Part shown: positions 15,254-21,599 of the stretch, piece by piece
How positions within the stretch are numbered: position 1 is the stretch's first letter
How the letters are laid out: every line of letters begins with the position of its first letter
Assembly: GCA_046263055.1 (NCBI GenBank)
Contig: JBHELO010000104.1
Span: forward strand, 1 to 21,599
Reading direction: 5' to 3'
DNA length: 21,599 bases
Origin: DATAQC01 sp046263055
Lineage (GTDB): Bacteria; Actinomycetota; Acidimicrobiia; Acidimicrobiales; AC-14
The notes under the pieces: model-generated
Database searches by the model: none
Told to the model about the DNA's origin: nothing
The model's input: only the letters and a program-made list of their open reading frames with translations
Position numbers and translations under genes: made by a program

Positions 15254-16638
15254 GAGGACCGGTCGGTGCGGGCGGCCCACCATTCGTCGAGGCGGCGGCC
15301 GGCTTCCTCCTCGCCCAGTGGGCCCTCCTCCAGTCGGAGCTCGAGCAGGAAGTCGCGGGCCTGACCTACGGCCCGGCCGGGGCCGATGCCGAGGCGGGCC
15401 ATGATCTGGTTGCCGTCGAGGTCGGGGCGGATGGCGTCCAGGGCCTCCCGCTGGCGCAGCTCAGCGATGCGGGCCTCCAAGTCGTCCATCCGGGCGGCGA
15501 GCATGGACGCCTTGGCCCGGTTGCGGGTGGTGCAGTCGCAGCGCGTCAGCTCGTTGAGTCGCTCCAGCAACGGCCCGGCGTCGCGGGCGTAGCGGCGCAC
15601 GGCGGCGTCCGTCCACACCTCGTCGCCGTAGCCGTGGAACCGCAGGTGCAGCTCCACCAGTCGGCGCACAGCGGCGATCTCCTCCGTCGGGTAGCGCAGG
15701 GCCCGCATCCGTTCCTCGGCCATCCGGGCGCCCACCACCTCGTGATGGTGGAACGACACGCCGCCGGAACCGAACGAGCGCGTCTTGGGCTTGCCCACGT
15801 CGTGGAGGAGGGCGGCCAGGCGCAGGACCTTGTCGGGCCGGGTCTTCTCGACCACCGCGATGGTGTGGGCCAACACGTCCTTGTGGCGGTGGACAGGGTC
15901 CTGCTGCAGGGCCAGGGCGGGCAGCTCGGGCAGGAACTCCTCGGCCAGGCCGGTATGGACCAGGAACCACAGCCCGGCGCCCGGCCGCTCGACCACCAAC
16001 AGCTTGTCGAGCTCGTCGCGCAGCCGCTCGGCGGACACGATCTCCAGCCGGTCCTGGAGCTCCCGGACCGCCGCCCCCAGGGCGGGATCGGGCTGCAGCT
16101 CGTAGCCGGCGATGAACCGGGCCGCCCGCAGCATGCGCAGCGGGTCGTCGGTGAACGACTCATCGGGCGACAGCGGGGTGCGCAGCCGCCGGGCGGCCAG
16201 GTCGGCGACGCCCCCGAAGGGGTCGACCAGCTCGAGGTCGGGCAGGGACAGGGCCATGGCGTTGACCGTGAAGTCACGCCGGGACAGGTCGGCGTCCACC
16301 GCGTCGGCGAAGGCCACGTCCGGCTTGCGGGAGTCGGGCGTGTAGGCCTCGGCCCGGTGGGTGGTGATCTCGTAGCGCCGGCCGGCGTGTAGGGCGCCGA
16401 TGGTGCCGAAGCGCTTGCCCTGGGTCCACACCGAGTCGGCCCACTGCCGCACCACCGCCTCGACGGCGTCGGGGCGGGCATCGGTGGTGAAGTCCAGGTC
16501 GATCTCGGCGAGGGGGCGGCCCAGGATGGCGTCGCGCACGCTCCCCCCCACCAGGTAGAGCCGATGGCCGGCGGCCGCGAAGCGCTCGGCCAGGGGCCGG
16601 ACCTCGTCGAGGAGGGGCCTCAGCCGCTCGGGGACCAC
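15250..16638 (-). CDS. cca: CCA tRNA nucleotidyltransferase
   Basis: 462-aa class II polymerase-beta-type enzyme that builds or repairs the 3' CCA end of tRNA. LVGGSVRDAILGR (29-41), EIDLDFTT with catalytic Asp47 and Asp49, RRDFTVNAMAL (120-130) and DDPLRMLRAARF are the head and neck motifs. An HD domain follows (AALLHDVGKPKTR, His279-Asp280; FHHHEVVGA). This is the pcnA/CCA form of actinobacteria (Rv3907c in M. tuberculosis, from memory). GTG 16638 is favoured because TACCCT lies 6 nt before it; the very long upstream frame is spurious. It is transcribed toward, and overlaps at the stop with, the dehydrogenase gene. Confidence 0.95.
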   Translation of the reverse strand: MVPERLRPLLDEVRPLAERFAAAGHRLYLVGGSVRDAILGRPLAEIDLDFTTDARPDAVEAVVRQWADSVWTQGKRFGTIGALHAGRRYEITTHRAEAYTPDSRKPDVAFADAVDADLSRRDFTVNAMALSLPDLELVDPFGGVADLAARRLRTPLSPDESFTDDPLRMLRAARFIAGYELQPDPALGAAVRELQDRLEIVSAERLRDELDKLLVVERPGAGLWFLVHTGLAEEFLPELPALALQQDPVHRHKDVLAHTIAVVEKTRPDKVLRLAALLHDVGKPKTRSFGSGGVSFHHHEVVGARMAEERMRALRYPTEEIAAVRRLVELHLRFHGYGDEVWTDAAVRRYARDAGPLLERLNELTRCDCTTRNRAKASMLAARMDDLEARIAELRQREALDAIRPDLDGNQIMARLGIGPGRAVGQARDFLLELRLEEGPLGEEEAGRRLDEWWAARTDRSS

Positions 16639-16644
16639 CGACCG

Positions 16645-16650
16645 AGGGTA
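16645..16650 (-). promoter_or_regulatory. -10 element for leaderless cca transcript
   Basis: TACCCT on the minus strand, then 6 nt (CGGTCG), then GTG 16638. It lies in the 43-bp gap after the deacetylase-like gene. Confidence 0.5.
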
Positions 16651-16681
16651 CCCACCGCCCTCCCGCCGACCGGCGGCGCGG

Positions 16682-17686
16682 TCAGGTCCTCCGCTGGCGC
16701 GCGGCGGCGTCGGCCACCACCGATCGGCCCGGGCCGCCGGTGGTCGGTGGCTCGGGCCGCACGTCCTGGCCGGCCAGGGCCCCCACGAAGGCGGCGGCCG
16801 ATGCTTCGAGGGCGTCCAGGTCGTAGCCGCCCTCCAGGAAGGCCACGCACCGCCCGGGCGGCGCCAGGGCGGCCGACGCCTGCCCCAGGTCGGCATAGTC
16901 GCCGGCCGACAGGCCCAGGGAGGTGAGCGGGCACGACCGGTGGGCGTCGAACCCGGCCGAGACCAGCACCCACGCCGGGTCGAAGGCGGCGGCGGCCGGG
17001 GCCACCACCTCGTCGAAGGCTTCCCGGTACACGTCGCCGGTGGCCCCCGGCGGTAGCGGGAGGTTGACGGTGAGGCCGTCCCCGGGGCCCTCGCCCACCT
17101 CTTCCAGCCGCCCGGTGCCCGGCTAGAGCGGCCATTGGTGGAGTGACACGTAGAGCACGTCGGCCGACGCCCAGAACACGTCCTGGGTGCCGTTGCCGTG
17201 ATGGGCGTCCCAGTCCACGACCACCACCCGCTGGCCGGCGGCGGCCAGGGCGGCGGCGCAGACGGCCAGGTTGTTGAGCAGGCAGAAGCCCATGGCCCGG
17301 GCCGGGGCGGCGTGGTGGCCGGGCGGGCGGACCACGCAGAAGGCGGCGTCCGCCTCCCCGGCCCCCAGCCGGTCGACGGCGTCGAGGCCGGCGCCGGCGG
17401 CCCGCACCGCGGCGTCCCACGACCCCTCGCCGGCGTGGGTGTCGGCGTCGATCCGCCCCCCGCCTCGGCGGCAGAACGCCTCCAGCGCCTCCACGAAACC
17501 CCGCTCGTGGGCCCGAGCCAGCTCGTCGGTGGTGGCGGGCCGGGGGGTGGCGGTGACCAGGTCGGGGCCCAGGCCGAGGCCGGCCACGCCGGCCAGGACG
17601 GCACCCAGGCGAGCCGGGCCCTCGGGGTGGCCCGACCCGGCGTCGTGGCCCTCGAACACGGGCGACGTCTCCACCAGCACCCTCAT
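16682..17686 (-). pseudogene. Histone deacetylase / acetoin utilisation-like hydrolase, interrupted by one in-frame TAG
   Basis: One frame of 334 codons carries the full class II HDAC-like fold: VETSPVFEGHDAGSGHPEGPARL, RPPGHHA, MGFCLLNNLAVCAAAL, VVVVDWDAHHGNGTQDVF with Zn ligands Asp and His, VSAGFDAHRSCPLTSLGL with the second Asp, and FLEGGYDLDAL. Codon 188 (17125-17123) is TAG within SLHQWPL*PGTG, where the family has Tyr (YPGTG); TAC to TAG is one base. Both halves remain fully conserved. The members are Zn-dependent deacetylases of proteins or small amines. Either a recent nonsense mutation, a sequence error, or read-through. ATG 17686 is preceded 7 nt earlier by TAGCCT. Confidence 0.9.
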
Positions 17687-17693
17687 CGACCCC

Positions 17694-17699
17694 AGGCTA
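17694..17699 (-). promoter_or_regulatory. -10 element for leaderless deacetylase-like transcript
   Basis: TAGCCT on the minus strand, 7 nt (GGGGTCG), then ATG 17686. Confidence 0.5.
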
Positions 17700-17755
17700 G
17701 GAGCCGACCGGCGGTCCCACCGCCCGGTCGCCCGGTCCGCCCGAGGCGGCGTCGG

Positions 17756-17761
17756 TATCCT
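17756..17761 (+). promoter_or_regulatory. -10 element before the GNAT gene
   Basis: TATCCT, 9 nt, then GTG 17771. Together with TAGCCT on the other strand it makes an 84-bp divergent promoter region. Confidence 0.5.
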
Positions 17762-17770
17762 GTCCCCGAG

Positions 17771-18490
17771 GTGGCCGAGCGCGCGAAGACGAGGACCGAC
17801 GTGCTCAGCTCGGGCCGTGAGCGGGTGCGCACCGGCCCGTGGCGAGGCGACGGCCGGGTGGCGTACCTGGCGCCCGTCACCGACGCCCCGCCCCCGTCGC
17901 CGGGGTTCATCCAGCGCTGCCTGGGCGAGCTGTCGGCCCGGGGGTACAGCAGCGTGATCACCGCCGCCCTGTCCGCGTCGGAGCGCCAGGCCTTCTACAT
18001 GACCGGCTTCTCCGACCAGGAGCGCCTGCGCCTGCTGGTGCACGACCTCGAGCGGGTGGCCACCCCGCCCGACGTCCCCGTGCGCCGGGCCCGCCAGGCC
18101 GACCGGGCCGCGGTGCTGGCGGTGGACGCCCAGACCTTCTCGCCGTTCTGGCGCCTCGACGAGTGGGGCCTCGACCAAGCGGTGGCCGCCACCCCCTCCT
18201 CGCGCTTCCGCGTGGCCACCGACGGCGGCGACGTGGTCGGCTACGCCATCACCGGCCGGGCCGGCACCGACGGCTACCTCCAGCGCCTGGCCGTCGAGCC
18301 CCGGGCCCAACGGGGCGGCCGGGGACGGGCCCTGGCCCTCGACGGCCTGCACTGGCTGCGGCGCAAGGGCGCCCGCCGGGCGGTCGTCAACACCCAGGTC
18401 GGCAACGACGCCGCGTTCGCGCTGTACGAGAGCCTGGGGTTCCGGGGCCAGCCCTCCGACCTGGTCGTCCTGCGCCGAGAGCTGGGGTGA
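17771..18490 (+). CDS. GNAT family N-acetyltransferase
   Basis: 239 aa. The acetyl-CoA site is YLQRLAVEPRAQRGGRGRALALDGLHWLRRKGARRAVVNTQ, with the R-G-x-G-R/A type loop, followed by NDAAFALYESLGFR, the usual RimI-like ending. An N-terminal region of about 95 residues precedes the catalytic domain and includes FIQRCLGELSARGYSSVITAALSASERQAFYMTGF. The substrate is unknown. GTG 17771 is supported by TATCCT upstream; GTG 17801 is an alternative. The stop overlaps the next gene as GTGA, so the two are coupled. Confidence 0.88.
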   Translation: MAERAKTRTDVLSSGRERVRTGPWRGDGRVAYLAPVTDAPPPSPGFIQRCLGELSARGYSSVITAALSASERQAFYMTGFSDQERLRLLVHDLERVATPPDVPVRRARQADRAAVLAVDAQTFSPFWRLDEWGLDQAVAATPSSRFRVATDGGDVVGYAITGRAGTDGYLQRLAVEPRAQRGGRGRALALDGLHWLRRKGARRAVVNTQVGNDAAFALYESLGFRGQPSDLVVLRRELG

Positions 18491-20478
18491 GGCTCCCCGC
18501 CCGGCGAGGCGGTGGCGGCGTCCTCCTGGCCGCCGCCCTCGCGCTGGGCGCCCTCACCGGTCCGACGGCCGGCGCGGCAGCCCCGTCGGCCCCGGGCCCG
18601 GCCCCCGCCCCGGCCACGCCGTCCATGGCGCTGGTGTCCCAGACCCCGTTCCTCGCCGCCCCCGGCGACTTCACCCTGCGCCTGCACATCGACCGGCCCG
18701 CCGATCCCGGTGCCTGGGAGGTGGCGGCCACGGTGTACCCGGCGGTGGCCACCCGCTCGGAGTTCGACGTCACCCTGGGGGACAAGGCCACCGAGGGTGC
18801 CCTCCTCCCGGTACAGGTCTTCCCGGTGGCCGGGCTGGCCACCGACGCCAACGGCGAGGCCTCGTTGGTGCTCCACCTCACCGACCGGCTGTCCCTCGGC
18901 CACGACGACGGTGTCTTCCCGGTGCGGGTGGAGTTGCGGGAGCGGAGCACCGGCCGGCTGGTGCGGCGGTTCACGACCTACGTCTTGTGGCTGCCGGCCA
19001 CCCACAACGGCGCCCGGCTGGGCGTATCGCTCGTCCTGCCCCTCCACGAGCCCGCCGGGCTGGCCCCGTCGGGCGCCCGGAAGGCCCCCGCCCTCGACGA
19101 CCTGGCCGCCCAGGCGGCGGCGCTGGACGCCCTGCGCACCACGCCGTACGCACTGGCGCCGACGCCCGAGACCCTGGCCACCCTGGCCGCCGCGACCGAC
19201 GACCGGGCCGTCGCCACCCTGAAGGGACTCCAGGTCCGCGCCGCCGCCACCACCGTGCTGGCCGGCACCTACGTGCCCACCAACCTGCCCGGCCTGCTGG
19301 GGGCCGGCCTGGCCAAGGACGCCGGCACCCAGGTGACCCGGGGGGCGTCGACAGTGGCCGACACCCTCCGCCTGCGGCCCGACGCCCGCACCTGGTTGGC
19401 GTGGGAACCACTGGACGAGGCGTCCCTCTCCCTCCTCGCCAGCCGGGGCGTGGACCGGGTGGTGGCGACCGAGGCCGACGTGGCCCCGCTCACCGGCCAG
19501 CGGCTGACGCCCACCTCGCCCTTCGTCCTGGCCGCCGGGAGCCGCCAGGTCCCGGCGGCGGTGGCCGACGCCGGGCTGGCCGCCGACTTCGACAACGTCC
19601 AGGACCCGGTGCTGGCCGCCAACCACCTGCTGGCCGACCTGGCGGTGATCTACCTGGACCGGCCGGGGGCGGAGCGCCGGGCGGTGGTGGCCGCCGGGCC
19701 GCCGTCCTGGCGCATGGACCGGGCCTTCCTCGACGCCGTCGCCGCCGGACTGGCCTCCAACCCCATCGTGGAGCCGATGTCGCTCGACACCCTGTTCGCC
19801 TCCGTGGCCCCGGCCCGCACCGACACCGGGCGGGCCCTCGTGCGCCAGGCCGCCCCCCTCCCGACCGGCGGCGTCGGCGAGGTGGGCGCGCCCCTGGCCT
19901 CCGCCCGTCGCCGCCTCGACGCCCTGGGCTCCGTGCTCGGCACCGGCACCCCCATCTACGCCACCCTCGAGGAGCGGCTGCTGCTGGCCGAGTCGTCGGA
20001 GCTGCGCACCAACCGCCAGCGCCAGTCCTACGTGGACGCCGTGGTCAACGGCATCGACGCCGCCCGTCGCGACATCCGCATGCCGGGCGCCCAGTCCATC
20101 ACGCTCACCGCCCGGCGGGGGGAGATCCCCGTGACGTTCCAGAACCGCACCGGCATGCCGGCCAGGGTGGTGGTGCGGGTCCAGAGCGACAAGCTCGACT
20201 TCCCCGGGGGCAGCAGCCAGACCTTGGACCTGGCCCGGCGCAACACCACATCGCGCTTCTCGGTGGTGTCGCGGACCTCGGGGGCCTTTCCCATGCGCGT
20301 CGTCCTGGAGTCGCCCGACGGCAACCTCGTCATCGGCCAGGCCCGCCTCACCGTGCGGTCCACCGCCGCCTCGGGCATCAGCCTGGTGGTGTCGCTGGGG
20401 GCGGCCGTCTTCCTCGCCGTATGGTGGGGGCGCCACGCACTGCGGGGCCGGCGGGCCCGCCGCCTGGTGGCCGCGTGA
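18487..20478 (+). CDS. Secreted/membrane-anchored DUF6049-type protein
   Basis: 663 aa. The N-terminal signal peptide (basic RLPARRGGGG, hydrophobic core to about residue 30, AGAAAP) is followed by a Pro/Ala linker and a large extracytoplasmic part starting at SQTPFLAAPGDFTLRLHI. Near the C-terminus ITLTARRGEIPVTFQNRTG and VVSRTSGAFPMRVVLESPDG precede one membrane helix (about 631-650) and a basic cytosolic tail RGRRARR. The layout and C-terminal pattern match my memory of DUF6049, found near cca and murJ in actinobacteria (Rv3909). Function unknown, presumably cell envelope. GTG 18487 overlaps the GNAT stop. Confidence 0.78.
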   Translation: MRLPARRGGGGVLLAAALALGALTGPTAGAAAPSAPGPAPAPATPSMALVSQTPFLAAPGDFTLRLHIDRPADPGAWEVAATVYPAVATRSEFDVTLGDKATEGALLPVQVFPVAGLATDANGEASLVLHLTDRLSLGHDDGVFPVRVELRERSTGRLVRRFTTYVLWLPATHNGARLGVSLVLPLHEPAGLAPSGARKAPALDDLAAQAAALDALRTTPYALAPTPETLATLAAATDDRAVATLKGLQVRAAATTVLAGTYVPTNLPGLLGAGLAKDAGTQVTRGASTVADTLRLRPDARTWLAWEPLDEASLSLLASRGVDRVVATEADVAPLTGQRLTPTSPFVLAAGSRQVPAAVADAGLAADFDNVQDPVLAANHLLADLAVIYLDRPGAERRAVVAAGPPSWRMDRAFLDAVAAGLASNPIVEPMSLDTLFASVAPARTDTGRALVRQAAPLPTGGVGEVGAPLASARRRLDALGSVLGTGTPIYATLEERLLLAESSELRTNRQRQSYVDAVVNGIDAARRDIRMPGAQSITLTARRGEIPVTFQNRTGMPARVVVRVQSDKLDFPGGSSQTLDLARRNTTSRFSVVSRTSGAFPMRVVLESPDGNLVIGQARLTVRSTAASGISLVVSLGAAVFLAVWWGRHALRGRRARRLVAA

Positions 20479-20510
20479 CCGGCGGGCCACGACCCAGGGA
20501 GGGACAGATC

Positions 20511-20546
20511 ATGAGGCCCAGTACCGACGGGCGACGGCCCGCGTGA
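20511..20546 (+). CDS. Possible 11-codon leader ORF upstream of degV
   Basis: ATG 20511 follows a strong AGGGAGGG at good spacing and encodes MRPSTDGRRPA. Its TGA overlaps the degV GTG as GTGA. degV itself has no ribosome-binding site of its own, so it may be translated by coupling to this ORF. It is not in frame with degV. Confidence 0.45.
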   Translation: MRPSTDGRRPA

Positions 20547-21391
20547 CCGTCGCCGTCGTCACCGACAGCAGCGCCGACCTGCCCGCCGACCTGGCGGCGG
20601 CGTCGGGCATCACGGTGGTGCCGCTCTCCATCCGCTTCGGCGACGAGGAGTTGGTGGACGGTCGGGACCTCACGCCCACCGAGTTCTGGGCCCGGTGCGC
20701 GGCGTCCTCCGTGCTGCCCGAGACGTCGGCGCCGTCGCCGGGCGCGTTCGAGGCCGCCTTCCGCACCGCCGGGGGCGGGGCGGCCGGCGGCGGGGCGGCC
20801 GGCGTGGTGTGCGTGAACCTGTCGTCCAAGCTGTCGGCCACCATCCAGGCCGCCAACGCCGCGGCCGCCGCCGTGGAGGGTGAGATCCGGGTCCGGGTGG
20901 TGGACTCCCGGTCGGTCACCATGGGCCTGGGCATGATCGTGCTGGCCGCCGCCCGGGCCGGCGCCACCACCGACGACGTGGAGGCGGTGGCGGCGGTGGC
21001 CACCGAGGCGGCCGGGCGGACCCGGGTCTACGGCACCCTCGACACGCTGGAGAACCTCAAGAAGGGCGGCCGCATCGGCGCCGCCCAGGCCCTGCTGGGG
21101 TCGTTCCTGTCCGTCAAGCCCACCATCGAGGTGCGCGACGGCGAGGTCGAGCCCGGCCCCAAGCTGCGCACCCGGGCCCGGGCCCTGGAGTGGCTGGCGG
21201 CCAAGGTCATCGACGACGCCCCCGTCGGCGACGTGGCCGTGATCTCCGGGCAGGCCCCCGACGTCGACACCTTCACTGCGCTCCTGGCCGCCTCGTTGCC
21301 TGCCGAGCGACTGGTGCTGGCCGACTTGGGGGCGGTGATCGGCACCCACGCCGGACCGCGCACCCTGGGGGTCGCCTACCAGGTGAGCTGA
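20543..21391 (+). CDS. DegV family fatty-acid-binding protein
   Basis: 282 aa. The N-terminal MTVAVVTDSSADLPADLAAA, FWARCAASSVLPETSAPSPGAFEAAF and CVNLSSKLSATIQAAN, plus the second domain YGTLDTLENLKKGGRIGAAQALLGSFLSVKPTIEV, are DegV signatures; the family binds a fatty acid, in some bacteria delivering it to a fatty acid kinase. No FakA-like gene is in the window. Residues 75-86 are a GGGAAGGGAAG insert-like loop. The GTG 20543 start begins with the family's normal N-terminus. Confidence 0.94.
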   Translation: MTVAVVTDSSADLPADLAAASGITVVPLSIRFGDEELVDGRDLTPTEFWARCAASSVLPETSAPSPGAFEAAFRTAGGGAAGGGAAGVVCVNLSSKLSATIQAANAAAAAVEGEIRVRVVDSRSVTMGLGMIVLAAARAGATTDDVEAVAAVATEAAGRTRVYGTLDTLENLKKGGRIGAAQALLGSFLSVKPTIEVRDGEVEPGPKLRTRARALEWLAAKVIDDAPVGDVAVISGQAPDVDTFTALLAASLPAERLVLADLGAVIGTHAGPRTLGVAYQVS

Positions 21392-21478
21392 GGCTCGCCG
21401 GGGACGACGGACCGGCCGTGCCCGCCGCCGCCACGACGGACCGGTCGGGGCGGGTGTCGCCTCGATCGTGCGGCCCGG

Positions 21479-21484
21479 TACCCT
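21479..21484 (+). promoter_or_regulatory. -10 element for leaderless kinase transcript
   Basis: TACCCT, 7 nt (CGCTTCC), then ATG 21492. The 100-bp gap after degV otherwise holds only a 12-bp direct repeat (ACGACGGACCGG) and no clear terminator. Confidence 0.55.
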
Positions 21485-21491
21485 CGCTTCC

Positions 21492-21599
21492 ATGACCCGG
21501 TCGGTCAGCGCCGAAGGCGTCCTGGGCGGGCGCTACCGGCTGATGCGCAGCATCGCCAGCGGTGGCATGGCCGAGGTGTGGGAGGCCCAGGACGACATC
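21492..21599 (+). CDS. Ser/Thr protein kinase, N-terminal 36 residues (runs off window)
   Basis: The open frame MTRSVSAEGVLGGRYRLMRSIASGGMAEVWEAQDDI shows the start of a Hanks-type kinase: GRYRL, then the Gly-rich loop IASGGMAEVWEA that grips ATP. The rest lies to the right of the window. Near cca and DUF6049 in actinobacteria there is often a murJ/mviN gene and envelope genes, and a kinase with a PASTA or MviN partner would fit. That is inference. Confidence 0.85.
   Translation, partial: MTRSVSAEGVLGGRYRLMRSIASGGMAEVWEAQDDI

Noticed and set aside
17123..18352. 409-codon minus-strand frame starting inside the GNAT gene
   Set aside because: Only its last 187 codons are real (the first part of the deacetylase-like gene). 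The upstream part is antisense to the GNAT gene.
21403..21445. Direct repeat ACGACGGACCGG twice in the degV-kinase gap
   Set aside because: Only two 12-bp copies of GC-rich sequence with no symmetry or promoter relation; no support for a site.

Overview
The window is very GC-rich, gene-dense and free of rRNA, tRNA, IS elements and CRISPR arrays. Its gene content and order point to a chromosomal segment of a high-GC actinobacterium. The order ino1-padR, then divergently DUF5318 ... class A PBP ... rpsF-ssb-rpsR-rplI-dnaB, is the arrangement I recall from Mycobacterium (around Rv0046c-Rv0058). The strong GC bias, low-complexity tails on ribosomal proteins and archaeal-type inositol-phosphate synthase would fit a non-mycobacterial lineage such as Acidimicrobiia. 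That placement is inference.

Left part, minus strand (1-4453): the replicative helicase gene dnaB, interrupted by an intein that runs off the left edge. Upstream of it are three 16-bp repeats and a LexA-like box, then the compact rpsF-ssb-rpsR-rplI operon with a structured leader in front of rpsF. Both S6 and S18 carry long low-complexity C-terminal extensions.

Middle (4454-11618): a 64-aa conserved actinobacterial protein on the plus strand converges on panB-DUF192 through a perfect hairpin. Then, on the minus strand, come a class A penicillin-binding protein, two very Ala-rich multi-spanning membrane proteins of unknown function, and a DUF5318 zinc-ribbon protein. These last four look like one transcription unit, read from 11618 down to 6407.

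Right part (11619-21599): a PadR regulator with a perfect palindromic operator is followed, with start/stop overlap, by inositol-1-phosphate synthase. Next are a SAM methyltransferase and a D-2-hydroxyacid dehydrogenase. On the minus strand lie the CCA tRNA nucleotidyltransferase and a histone-deacetylase-like gene broken by one in-frame TAG. Divergent from these is a GNAT acetyltransferase overlapping a secreted DUF6049-type protein, then a DegV protein preceded by an 11-codon leader ORF, and the start of a Ser/Thr protein kinase.

The clearest unusual points are: the intein whose two LAGLIDADG motifs have both lost the catalytic Asp; the LexA box and triplicated -10-like element in front of dnaB; a recurrent TAnnCT element 6-9 nt before start codons, which suggests leaderless transcription; the amber codon in the deacetylase; and the repeat-built tails of S6 and S18. 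I see no obviously new multi-gene defence or mobile system. The least explained genes are the two Ala-rich membrane proteins in front of the PBP.
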